64,000 nt of DNA from Juglans regia (lineage: Eukaryota > Streptophyta > Magnoliopsida > Fagales > Juglandaceae): positions 39,774,964 through 39,838,963 of the forward strand of contig NC_049901.1 in the NCBI RefSeq assembly GCF_001411555.2, written 5' to 3'. A program made the position numbers and the translations under genes. The notes below the pieces were generated by a model, which did not search any database, was not told the DNA's origin, and saw nothing but the letters and a program-made list of their open reading frames with translations. This document shows, in pieces, positions 1 through 9,959 of this stretch. Position 1 is the first letter of the stretch. Every line of letters begins with the position of its first letter.

Positions 1-761
1 TGATTATTGTACCTTACCATAACTATGCCAGACATTACATTTGTTGTCCATACCCTTAGCCAATTTATGGACTCCCCTCGGCAACCTCATCTACATGCTG
101 CATATAGGGTATTATAGTACTTGAAATCTTCTCCAGGTCAAGCCTCTTCTTTCCTGCTACTTCATCTCTTCACTTGAGTGCATTCACAGATTCTGATTGG
201 GCTAGATGTAATGATACTAGATGTTCCATAACTAGTTTTTGTATTTTTCTTGGTAATTCTCTTGTATCCTGGAAGTCCAAAAAATAGGCTACAATTTCAA
301 GATCCTCTGCTGAGGCAGAGTACCGTGCCATGGCCACCACAGTTTGTGAACTGGTTTGGATTTCCTCCTTGCTCTATGATTTACAAGTTCCTCCAGTTGC
401 TGCTTCATTATACTGTGATAACAAAGCTGCCATTCACATCGCCTCCAACCCTGTATTTCACAAACGTACTAAACACATAGAGATCGATTGCCATTTTGTT
501 CGTGACAAAATACAAGATGGTTTCCTCCGTACCTTTCATGTCCCTTGAAGAACTCAACTTGCTTGGTTTCCCTTTGCTTTTTGCCTTGTTGTCCAAGCTG
601 GGCATCATTGATATTCATGCTCCAGCTTGAGGGGGGCATATTAGAGATTAGATAATTTTAATTTTAATTTTCCCGCTCTTTTTTATCTGTATATAAAAGA
701 CACGTGTAGTATTTCAGTGAGTTGAGCAATACAAGAAGATTTTTCCCTTCTTTTCTTTACA
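1..761 (+). mobile_element. Decayed 3' end of a Ty1/copia retrotransposon
   Basis: The translated pieces match the C-terminal reverse transcriptase/RNase H part of plant copia polyproteins. Around 410-540 one frame reads [14 protein letters not shown], then [16 protein letters not shown], which is the conserved RNase H tail. The upstream match (about 1-330) is spread over several frames with stops, so this is a relic. A polypurine tract (CTTGAGGGGGG, about 626-636) is followed by a short LTR-like block with a TATA motif. The element enters from beyond the left edge. It lies downstream of exon 3 of the DUF92-like gene, probably inside an intron, and in the opposite orientation. Confidence 0.85.
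639..761 (+). repeat. Probable 3' LTR of the copia relic
   Basis: It starts directly after the polypurine tract with TATTAGAG, close to the usual copia TGTTAGAG, and contains TATATAAAAG near 693. I end it at the CA of TTTACA (761). No second LTR is in the window, so the boundaries are inferred. Confidence 0.5.
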
Positions 762-779
762 GAATGAAAAGGGTGGTGG

Positions 780-875
780 TCAAGAGCTTGATGACCTGAT
801 GGCATATGACCCGGTTCTCCAAATGGAAAACCTGGGTTCGAAACCCCCCACCCCCCTTGTATAAAAAAAAAAAAA
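780..875 (+). mobile_element. Short tRNA-related SINE with target duplication
   Basis: A short unit has an RNA polymerase III A-box-like stretch (GATGGCATATGACC, about 798-811), a B-box (GGTTCGAAACC, about 836-846) and a 13-base A tail at 863-875. It is flanked by near-identical direct repeats AAGGGTGGTGG (769-779) and AAAGGTGGTGG (873-883), read as target-site duplications. It sits right after the copia LTR. Family not identified; the body of about 95 bases is short for a plant SINE, so it may be truncated. Confidence 0.55.
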
Positions 876-1217
876 GGTGGTGGATGTGGAGAAAAATTGT
901 CTACTTCATGACATAGACAGTTTAATTTTTAAGAAGCACGTATGTAATGCTGGAGCTCACAATATAGCCAAAAACTGTGAGCACAAGAATGAGATTAAAG
1001 CATAAGTTGCATGAGGGATGGTCAAAACCAAACAAAGCTACTTCTTAGCTCCAATAGCTACATTTGTTATTTGATAGCCAGAGCAGACAATTGCAGGTAA
1101 ATGCTTCTAACATCCAGCATAAAGGTTCTGGAGTCATGTATGTGCACGCAGGAAATGGGCTGAGAATGCTACAACTATAGTTGACAGAAGCAGATAATGT
1201 TTTGAAGCAAGATTCAC

Positions 1218-2564
1218 CTTAAAGGTTGTGATTAGTCGAGGTTGTGCATCACTCAGTACCCCAAGTTCAGAAGACCAAGTGTCTCCATTACAGCAGCAAT
1301 AGTGACCAATAATGCCACCGAGGAGAGATGTAACAAGAGTTGAGTCTTTTGAGTCCAAACACTTGTCCTGCCCTCCTGTCAATTTCCATATAATGACAAC
1401 CAAAACCGTAGCAATGCCAGCATTGCTAAGAACTTGTATCCTGAAAAGAAGGAACAGAGGAGCAGCTTTTTAAAAAGAGCATCAACAATTTGGCACTTTG
1501 CCATTGCAGAAGCTTCAGAGATGCATGCTGGCCCATTACTTTCACATTGTTGTGTGTTGATGACAGTAGAGGAACTGAAAAAAGAAAAATGCAGTTTGCG
1601 AAAAGCTCTGAAGTCCATTCAACAGCCCCTTGGTGCTTGGATACATTTTTCAAATCGACATAATTAGGTACAAGCAATTCAAAATATGAGATGCCAATGA
1701 TTTTATCTAGCGAGCAATAGCTTACATGTAGCACATCCTATCCATAAACTACCACGTACAGGTTCACCTCATCTCAAAAAACTTTTTATAAAAAGGTTTC
1801 CAAAATACACAATCAGACGGTATAAAAAATAGACCCAATAACAATATGAGCGGTCAAACTCACATCATAGCACAGCCAACACAAAGGTGCACTTACAGCA
1901 TGGAATTTACAAATTTTTTTTTTTTTTTTTTGGGAAGAAAATACCAGTATGTGCCAATCTGTGAGCCTTATACGTGCATTATCGACATTTGACAACAGTT
2001 CAAGCAACATCGAGTTATATACACAAACTCAGAGATGCATCCAACGGATTAGGAATTGAAATACTGAGCAGCAGAGATTATGACCAATTCAACCACCACA
2101 CCTATATTTCTTGGCCATGTAAATCAATACAAGATTACGCTCGCGAAGAGATTTTTACTTGAATTTCGCGAAATCAATCGACAGAGGTTATTTACCAATT
2201 TCTTTGTCCGCCTTCCTTGAAATCAGCATCGACGCGTCGCTTTTTCTCTTCGCCCACCTTCGTGAGCTTAGAGGAAGTGAAGAAGAACACAAGTAGCATA
2301 GCTCCATACCTAAAATAAAAAAATACAATTAATTAAATAGTTCAACCCCTCGTCTTCTTCTTCATCTTCTCACATTTTCCCAGCAAACAAACAATAGAAA
2401 AAATTAATAGAAACGGACCGGTATCCAAGGGCAAGGTGAATGGACATAACAAGAAAGCCGGAAAGAGCCCCGGAAAGGTCAAGGGATTTTCTTCTGTAAG
2501 CTCTGATTGCGATTAAGAACGAGATTGAAGCAGCAATCAGTGGCTGAATAACGTTCTTTTCCAT
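1218..2564 (-). CDS. DUF92/TMEM19-family membrane protein, 5' exons (partial)
   Basis: Three exons join in frame: 2564-2419, 2309-2196 and 1440-1218, giving 161 residues with GT-AG introns. The start is taken at MEKNVIQP because plant relatives begin there; an in-frame ATG lies 21 bases upstream (2585). Visible family blocks are AYRRKSLDLSGALSGF, FFFTSSKLTKVGEEKKRR and the conserved HYCCCNGDTWSSELGVLSD. Hydrophobic segments near residues 7-22 and 40-58 fit an integral membrane protein. The family includes Arabidopsis PGR (function poorly known) and is related to the phytyl-phosphate kinase VTE6. Exon 3 ends at QPRLITTFK with a GT donor. The C-terminal half, expected to start near PVKKGTNGGVTKAG, is not seen in 1-1217 and probably lies beyond the left edge after a transposon-filled intron. 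Truncation is the alternative. Confidence 0.85.
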
Positions 2565-2807
2565 CTTTGACTCTGTGGATAGCAAAATTTGCAGGTTCAG
2601 GTTTATCGAGATTTTGTGAACTTAGGAGCATCTATCTGTGATGGAGACGTTTAATTAGTGCATTTTTATTTTCTTTTATCTTCGTTTTCAATGCGCATCT
2701 GCATTCTACGCTTTGAAGTTTGATTTGCAGCTGTGAAAATAACGATGAGTAATTATTACTCATTATCCTTAATTTATAATTTCTTACTATGCAAATGTAG
2801 GACTTAG

Positions 2808-3257
2808 GGGCTGATTTCAAAAGTGAGATTGAGATTAAAATTTTATAAATAATAATAAGATAATTTGTGAATAATAATGAAATAATTTGAGTTGAGTATT
2901 TTTTAAATTTTAGGAAATGAGAGATAAAGAATTAAATAAAAAATATTATAAAATTAAAATATTATAAGAATATATTTTTATAATATTATTTTTATTTAAA
3001 ATTTGAGAAAATTAGATTTTTTTTATTTTTTATTTAAAATTTTAAAAAAGTTGTAATGATTAGTTTGAAAATTTTGTATTTGAATTATGTTTAAAAATAA
3101 AATGAGATTAGATGATAATTTTATGTCTTAGAATATTATTTTTTAATATTATTATTATTTTAAAATTTAAAAAGTTGAATTATTTATTATATTTTGTATT
3201 GAGATTTAAAAAAATTATAATAATGAGTTGAGAGATATTTAGTAACAAACGAAGCCT
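2808..3257. mobile_element. AT-rich MITE relics (ATGAGATGAGATGA family), probably two
   Basis: The right part (about 3090-3257) carries the family core AATATTATTTTTTAATATTATT followed by AAAAAGTTGAATTATTTATTATATTTTGTAT and ends near AACAAACGAAGCCTAAG. The left part (about 2808-3060) is a more distant relative with AGATTGAGATT. Boundaries are approximate. Confidence 0.5.
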
Positions 3258-3529
3258 AAGATTATATAAATAGATACAAAAAATAGCATAACATAAATTA
3301 ATATAACGATTAAAATATTAGAGAAGGAGATAAAACGATGAATTACAAAAGAAGTTTAAAGGTTTAGGAGTCACATTAAAAGAAAAAAAAATATGTTTAA
3401 TAACAAAAGAAGTTGAAAATGTTTGATGAGACTTTGTGACGTGATTGATGTTACTAACATTCAAAACCTAAACCACAATAAATTATTTTATGATTAAAAC
3501 AAATTATAAGTTCTGCGTGTATAAGACGC

Positions 3530-3715
3530 ATTTGAATAGTAAAATCAGATAATTTTTTATAAAAATTAAAAGTAAAATAAAATATTTTTTTATAATATTA
3601 TTATTTTAAAATTTTAAAAAATTAAATTATTATTATATTTTATATAAAAAATTTTAAAAAATTATAATAATAAAATTAAATAAAATGAGTTGATATATTT
3701 TCTCAACCGAACTGT
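3530..3715. mobile_element. AT-rich MITE relic
   Basis: It carries the same ordered blocks as other copies (AATAAAATATT, TATTATTATTTTAAAATTT, TTATTATATTTTATAT, ATAATAATAAAATTAAATAAAATGAG) between CGCATTTGAATAGTAAAATC and TCTCAACCGAACTG. Strongly diverged. Confidence 0.45.
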
Positions 3716-4739
3716 ATTGCCTTAATAACATCATTTTAAATAACTTTTTTAATCATTAAATTTTTCAAACGGTTGGGCATTGCAGCTTTTTCTTATTCAA
3801 ATTTCCAACGCGTAAATATAGGGCCGGCGTGCAGACCAAGGACGATGTGGACACCACTGCTGAAAAGTTGGTCCAGGAGAGTGAGAGTTGTATTTATGTT
3901 TTGAAAAGACAATCACACGTGCAACTACTTTATAATTATTTATAATTTATTTTAAATTAATTAATATAATTATAACACTTTATTAAAAAATAATTTTATT
4001 CGTTTCTCACGCATCATATATAATATTTTAATTTCTTTTTACTAAATTTGTGAGGTATAAATGATGAATAAACTAACTTAATTAATTGAAGAAAAATAAA
4101 ACTAAATTTTTTTAAACATATTTTTATACACTTTAAATATTTAAAAAAAATAAAAAATATATATAAATTTATTAAAAATACTTCCTTAAATATTAAATTA
4201 AAAAAACAGAATTACTTAATAGGAATAGTGTTTTCCTTTGACAAAATAAATCTCAGATGGCTAATCATTAAAACAATTCTCTCTTTTTGACATTAGGTGT
4301 AATTTTTTTTTTTTTCGATTTACGCATGTCAAATATATTATAAATGATATAGATAATAATAATTTTTTAATTTTAAATAAAAAAAATTGAGTATTTTTTT
4401 CCCTTTTGTAATTCTCTAATACTATTTAAAAACAAGAAAGATAATAATGATGTCATTATTCTAAAAATTCTAGATGAATAGGCGGGTTGGTCTTGAATTA
4501 GTTTAAAACAGAAAAAGTTTGTCTTATAACTACAAGTTTACTCTCTCTTAACTTGTTTGGTTGATAAGGGAAATTCCATAAATCACGCATTTACCTCACT
4601 CTTATTTTATTATAATGAATTGCCATTACCCATAAACCTTTGAAATTGTTTTTTAAAAAAAAGTGATAAAAGTATCATATTTTATATAGTAAGAAAGCAG
4701 TTTGTAGAATTACTTTTATGATAAGGGAAAAGCTTCTTT

Positions 4740-4945
4740 GTCTATTTGATTTGCCTATTTAGTTTGACCGCTGGTCATTTTTAATTTTTTTATTATTATT
4801 TTTTACTTAGTAATTTTAAATGTATTGATATATATTTTTTTATTTTTTAAAAAAATAAAAATATATTAAAAAAGTATAAAAAAAAAAAAAGACTGGCCGG
4901 CACGCCCAGCGGTAAATGTTGGGCGGCAGAGTAGCCTTGCCCTTA
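4740..4945. mobile_element. MITE with GACCGCTGG...CCCAGCGGT ends, copy 1
   Basis: The left end has TTTGACCGCTGGTC; the right end has GCCCAGCGGTAAATGTTGGGCGGCAGAGTAGCC, so the ends are imperfect inverted repeats. The core has a T-rich then A-rich stretch with ACTTAGTAATTTTAAATGTATTGATATAT. The same architecture recurs at 24059-24283 and 54966-55161, which defines a family. No clear target duplication was found. Confidence 0.6.
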
Positions 4946-5114
4946 TGATAAATATTAACCCTACTCGCATGTTCAAGGAATTGATGATTGGGTATTCAGT
5001 GGTACCTGTAAAATGCTAGTACATATCTTATGATCAATAACCATGGAATAATTAGATGGCAAGACGGTCATTGTAAATGTGAATATCAAGTACATACAAC
5101 AAATGCAATTAAGG

Positions 5115-5390
5115 GGCTGTTTGGGAAATACATCTCATCCAATCTCATTTTAAGAAAAGATTTTTTTTTAAATTTTATTTCCACATCACTCAAATACAAA
5201 CAATTTTTAATTTCAAATTTTCATCTAATATTACCTAGTCAATAAAAATTTTTCAAACTTAAAAAAATACAAAAATTAGTTCAAATTTTTAAATTTTTAA
5301 ATAAAATTTATATTAAAAAATTATAATAGGACAATATTTGAATTTTATAATATTCAAATTTTTTTAGAACATATGTGACCTTTCTGAATT
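5115..5390. mobile_element. AT-rich MITE relic
   Basis: It opens with GGGGCTGTTTGGGAAATACATCTCATCC and runs through blocks resembling the intronic copy at 34488-34816 (CACTCAAATACAAACAATTTTTAATTTCAAATTTTCATCTAAT). The right end is unclear. Confidence 0.45.
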
Positions 5391-6089
5391 AGTGGTATAT
5401 GAATGATGCGATACGAATGGCCAATCCCAACTTTTTTCACGAAATAATTATAGAAATTATGTGATTAGTCTCTAGATATGCTTGGATAGTGGGATGAGAA
5501 TTTTTTGTTTTAGATAAAAGTTTAAAATATTATTTTGTAATATTATTATTATTTTAGGATTTAAAAAAACTGAATTAGAATTTGACAAACTGTAAATCAT
5601 ATATATAGGAGATCAAAACATTCTTTCCCAACATTGAAATAAATTATTTTGAAATTCCACTCAACAAAGAAAAAAAAAACAGAGAAAATATAAGAAAATT
5701 GATAAAATTATAAGCCAATTTAGGATTTGATTAAAATTTTCCTCCTCAAAGAATAAAAAATCAAAAGATGTCATTGCTTGTTCATCAAGATTTCAGTTGA
5801 AACGATGAGGATGATAATATGATGTAAAGTTTGATAATCGTTGAAACGGTCTGTTCCTACCATAATTAAGGATAATGGAAATTATAACAAAGCCACATGC
5901 TAGATTCTACAAGTACCTGGAAACAATAATCGAAGGTAGAGCGGTCATTAATAAGCCCACCCAATAAAAAAGCACTAAAATGCAAGGCCGAAACAAACCA
6001 AACAAAAGCATCATTCATAATCATAAGTGGCCTAGAGTTTATTTTATTTTTAATTATTCTATTTTCGGAGTGTCATTCACACAAATTAA

Positions 6090-6300
6090 GGCCCCATTTG
6101 AATAATGAAGTGAGATGAGATGAAATGATTTTATATAAAAGTTAAATAAAATATTATTAGAATATTATTTTTTAATATTATTATTATTTTGAGATTTGAA
6201 AATGTTGAATTATTTATTATATTTTATGTAAAATTTTGAAAAAGTTATAATGATGAGATGAGATTAAATGAAATCGTTTATGTATCCAAACGAGACTTAA
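6090..6300. mobile_element. AT-rich MITE, well-preserved copy
   Basis: This is a good reference copy. It starts at GGCCCCATTTGAATAATGAAGTGAGATGAGATG and ends at GTATCCAAACGAGACTTAA, so the termini are imperfect inverted repeats of TTTGGAT type. The interior carries AATATTATTAGAATATTATTTTTTAATATTATTATTATTTTGAG. Related copies are at 7296-7511, 27415-27600, 41118-41273 with 45954-46003, and 51218-51390. Confidence 0.65.
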
Positions 6301-6499
6301 ATGGTAAGATTTAATTTATAAGATTTAAATTTTGAATTTTCTTTCTAAATTAAATTATATCATATAAACATATTATTAAGTATTATCCACACCAACTTGT
6401 AGATTGAATATATAATTTAATAAATGATGCTTCCTTAACAAGTGGCCATGGGGCACTTATTAACCTGACCATAAAAATTTCCTTAAATAAAATGAAAAA

Positions 6500-6694
6500 G
6501 ATATTATGAGACAAAAAAATCTCAACAAACATTCCAGAGAAGTTGATACAAAGCAAGTTGGGTCGGTCTCACATTACATTCCTGGCAAAAATGCTGATAC
6601 AGTGGAAATGCACCTCACAAAAGGCGCCAAAGAGTTGTCCCGTGATTCTTATGGCAATCTAAAGTTGGTTTCTCGAACTGGGATGGAGGCTTGA
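6500..6694 (+). other. Unassigned short open frame
   Basis: A frame of 62 codons (6506-6694) lies in sequence that is less AT-rich than its surroundings. It contains VEMHLTKGAKELSRD. I recognise no family and no neighbouring exon, and it runs straight into the tandem repeat that follows. More likely chance or a gene relic than a gene. Confidence 0.2.
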
Positions 6695-7065
6695 AGGAGA
6701 GGCGACGGGAAGGGTGAGTTTCTCGAAATGGGTCTCTTTGGCCGTCGGATGGCTGAAGGCTTGTAGATGAAATGGGTTTGTCAGAAGGTTGAAGACGAAA
6801 TGGTACGAGCTCGAGATGGGTTTCTCAATATGGGTTTCTCGAAAGGTTGAAGATGAAATGGTTGGTGCTGGATGGGTTTCTCAGAAGGTTGAAGACGAAA
6901 TGGTGGGTGCGGGATGAGTTCGATCTCAAAGAAGGAAGGTTGAAGATGAAATGCGGGATGGGTTGAAGACAAAATGCGGGATGGGTTTGATCTCGAAGAA
7001 TGAAGGTTGAAGACAAAATGCTCAACGGTTCGTTTGGACTAAAGATGAAGCTAGGTTGAAGATGC
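6690..7065. repeat. Degenerate minisatellite
   Basis: A variable unit built from GGGTTTCTC, AAAGGTTGAAGA and GAAATGGTG or AAAATGCGGGAT repeats about eight times across this stretch. Unit length varies between roughly 25 and 50 bases, and some units have inserted GATCTCGAAGAA. Open frames in it are repeat artefacts. Confidence 0.7.
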
Positions 7066-7295
7066 TCGATAGACGTGTTTAATTTTTAAACACTTACAAT
7101 GTGGCATTCCACGTCAAGCGGGAAGAGGAGGGGGAGCAGGGCACATAGTATTTTCCAAGGCGTTTTAACTGTACGTGGTGGAGCTTGGCGGTGTGTGGAG
7201 GCCACGCACGCAGACGACATCATATTGAGACCATTCACCCGTCAAAAACATAATCTAGCTAAGACAACAGAAGATAGTTGGTTGATAAGGGACTG

Positions 7296-7511
7296 GTTTG
7301 TATTTAGAGATGAGATGAGATGATTTTGAATAAAAGATGAAAGTTGAAAAAAATATTATTAGAATATTATTTTTTAATATTATTATTGTTTTAGGATTTG
7401 AAAAAGTTGAATTGAGATTTGAAAAAGTTGAATTATTTATTATATTTTGTATAAAAATTTAAGAAAATTATAATGATTAGATGAGATGAGATGAAACACT
7501 TTTTGAATCTA
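7296..7511. mobile_element. AT-rich MITE, well-preserved copy
   Basis: It starts at GGTTTGTATTTAGAGATGAGATGAGATG and ends at GAATCTAAACAGGACC. The core AATATTATTAGAATATTATTTTTTAATATT is nearly the same as at 6090-6300. One internal block (AGATTTGAAAAAGTTGAATT) is duplicated. Confidence 0.65.
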
Positions 7512-8226
7512 AACAGGACCTAAACTCCAAAGTCTCTAAAAAAAAGAAGAAAAAAAATTCTTAAAAGGAAAAACATAAAAGATAGCTGCTATAGGGAAGG
7601 CCCCGTATAGCACGAAATGCACGAATGGTGCCAACATGGATAAGTATAGGAAAGTAAATAAAAAAATAAAACAAACAATTAAAAAGTCAAAAGGGCACGG
7701 AAGCTTCTTTTTACTCTCTGTTTTTCTCCCTCCTCGGTATCACCGGTTCATCTCCCGCATAGCTTCACAAAACAAACAAATAAAACTTCTCTTCTCCTGC
7801 ACTAACATCGAGTCGTCCATCCACAACATTGTAGTATTTCTCTTCTCTTGGGTAAAATAAATGTGTAAGTGATCTGTAAACATTTTTTTTTTTGCACAAT
7901 CCGAGAGTATCCTCTTTGTATTTTATCTTCATTTGTATATGTACTTAGTGATTTTTAACTAAATTGATAGCATCTATTTTATCTTTATTTGTATGTGCCT
8001 ACTTTAGTCCTTCTACAACTTAAAAAAATTTGAAAAACAAATGTAGAGTAGCAGCCATGACCAAGATTTACAGTGTTTTTTTTTTTTAAAGAAATCGTTT
8101 TTATGTACATTCTCGAATTTTTCTTAAAGATTTGCACTATTGAATAAAAGTCATGTGCACAGGAAGACAAAACAAGAAAATGAACTGCGTTATTATCAAA
8201 TTTCATATGCCTTTTGAGTCTTCAAG
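7512..8226. other. Spacer without recognised genes
   Basis: AT-rich sequence with poly-A and poly-T runs. No coding frame or repeat family is recognised. A pair of similar stretches (CATCTATTTTATCTTTATTTG near 7970 and TTGTATTTTATCTTCATTTG near 7916) is the only internal repetition noticed. Confidence 0.4.
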
Positions 8227-8235
8227 ATAATTTAT

Positions 8236-8874
8236 GGGTTAATTACACTTTGTCCACTCGAACTTTCACTCAATTTATATTATGCCTCTAAAACTACTAA
8301 TTGCATCAAAGTGGACCCTCAAATTTTCAAAAATTCTCAATCCCCCCATTCTGTCTACCAACTACGTTAAATCTAACGAAAATTCACTGCATGTGCTGCT
8401 CATGTGCATAACATTAACTGTAAAGATGTAATTTTCATCTAATTTATTATCATTGACCATATAAAATATAAAATAATATATGCTATCAATTAATAATAAA
8501 TCAGAAATCATTAATTTTTTTTATTAATTTATATATGATTAATGAATATCAAATAATTTTATTGTGTATATAGATTATTCATACTTGCTTGCAACTTAAG
8601 TATAAAATAATTTTATATATGGTTAACGATTAACGATTTATTATTAATTGATAGCATATATTATTTTATATTTTATATTTTATATTATCAATGATAATAA
8701 ATTAGATGAAAATTATATCTTTACAGTAAATTTTCGTTAGATTTAATACTATCAGTAGATGGAAGGAGGATTGAGAAGTTTTGAAAGTTCGAGGGTCCAC
8801 TTTGATGCAATTAGTAGTTTCGGAGGCACATTATGAATTGAGTGAAAATTCGAGGGGCAAAGTATAATTAACCC
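8236..8874. mobile_element. Mutator-like foldback element (non-autonomous)
   Basis: The element begins GGGTTAATTACACTTTG and ends CAAAGTATAATTAACCC. It is flanked by an exact 9-bp direct repeat ATAATTTAT at 8227-8235 and 8875-8883. A 9-bp target duplication with GGG termini is characteristic of Mutator-superfamily transposons. The terminal inverted repeats are very long: blocks such as ATTGCATCAAAGTGGACCCTC (8303-8323) recur in reverse complement at 8795-8815, and the pairing continues almost to the centre. That leaves a loop of roughly 50-150 bases near 8510-8640. No transposase is encoded, so it must have moved in trans. Probably silent now. Confidence 0.85.
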
Positions 8875-9216
8875 ATAATTTATATATTTTAAATAACTAT
8901 CATAGCATTTGATTGCATTCCATTGAAATATAAATGTCCTGCATATACAAGAAAATAAGAAATTTCTTGAACGAATAGCACGGGGTTCTCTCTCTCGTTT
9001 AACTCTCTCTCGCAGTCGAAACCTAGAACCCGTTCGCAGATCCGGCTTGAGGGGTGGGAGCTTCGGCTCCCTTCCCCTCCCTCCCTCCTCCTCCTCCTCC
9101 TCCTCCTCCTTCCCTTCTCTTCTATATAGTTTTTGTTTTGTATTTTTGTATTTTTTTCAGGGAAAATAAGTGTGAAGCGCCGATCTGGGTCTTCCCCCCG
9201 CCACAGGCCAGCACGC

Positions 9217-9959
9217 TAGGGGTGGGCAGCGGGGCCCCGCCCCCGCCCCTCTTCCACCCCGCCTTCGCATGGGCGGGCAGGCTAACCCATCTGCCCATGC
9301 GGGGGCGGGGTCCCTCGCCCCGCATAGAGAGGGCATAGCGGGGGCGGGGGGCGGGATGACCCCAACGGGGCCCCGCCCTGCCCCCGCCCCCGCTCCACAT
9401 TAAAAAAAAAAATTTATTTATATATATTAAATAAATATATTGTATATAGATATACACAATTTATAAAAGACTTAAAATTATATTCAAGTCATTGGATTGT
9501 TTTGGCCTCCTAGACCAACCTTTATATAGGAGGCCAAGGTAATACAATAGTTATCCACATTGCTTAAGGATGACTATTGTATTGCCTTGGCCTCCTATAT
9601 AAAAGTTGGTTTAGGAGGCCAAATCAATACAAAATCTAACTCTAATGAGTTTAAATTTTTTTTTATATTTATAAATTTTAATTTATTATTTAAATTATAT
9701 TATAATTTGGGTCTAAAAAAATATTTTTAGGCCAAAAAAAATTTTTTTTAGACCAAAATTTTTTTTTTTTTTAACATAATGTAGTGCTTAGGCGGGGGGC
9801 GGAGTGGATGGGGGTTTTTCCCCCGCCCCCCGGCACCGGGGCAGGGGACCCCGCCCCCGCCTCTCGGGGGCGGGGGAAAAACCCCCAACACCCGCATGGT
9901 GCGGGGCTGGGGGCGGGGAGGGGGTGCCCCTGCCCCGCACCATGCGGGTAGCACCCCTA
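9217..9959. mobile_element. GC-rich non-autonomous hAT element
   Basis: The termini are TAGGGGTG (9217-9224) and CACCCCTA (9952-9959), a typical plant hAT inverted repeat. The element is flanked by an exact 8-bp duplication CAGCACGC (9209-9216 and 9960-9967), the hAT hallmark. About 190 bases at each end are extremely GC-rich, with repeated GGGGCGGGG and CCGCCCCCGC. They contain internal palindromes, for example CCCGCATGGTGCGGGG with CCCCGCACCATGCGGG near 9892 and 9933. The middle 350 bases are AT-rich and contain a strong hairpin. There is no transposase. Confidence 0.85.
9494..9630. repeat. Long near-perfect hairpin inside the hAT element
   Basis: The left arm (9494-9556) and right arm (9568-9630) are inverted repeats with only a few mismatches around an 11-base loop. 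Each arm also contains its own shorter palindrome, GGCCTCCTA...TAGGAGGCC, so the sequence can fold as one long hairpin or as two smaller ones. It could be a small nested MITE or a precursor-like transcript; no duplication at its borders was recognised. Confidence 0.75.

Larger units (their letters stand above)
2586..4731. other. AT-rich spacer with decayed MITEs
   Basis: No credible gene is present. The stretch is about 80% A+T and mostly derived from the AT-rich MITE family described at 6090-6300, with recognisable copies near 2808-3257 and 3530-3715. A short less AT-rich island at 3780-3920 matches nothing I recognise. Confidence 0.6.

Noticed and set aside
1426..1734. Minus-strand 102-codon frame overlapping the DUF92-like exon 3
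   Set aside because: It is in a different frame from the recognisable family exon and runs through its acceptor and intron.
9054..9338. Proline-rich open frame (and minus-strand frames 9122-9457, 9748-10204)
   Set aside because: They are produced by the GC-rich low-complexity ends of the hAT element and the flanking CTC repeats; they cross the element border and have no family similarity.
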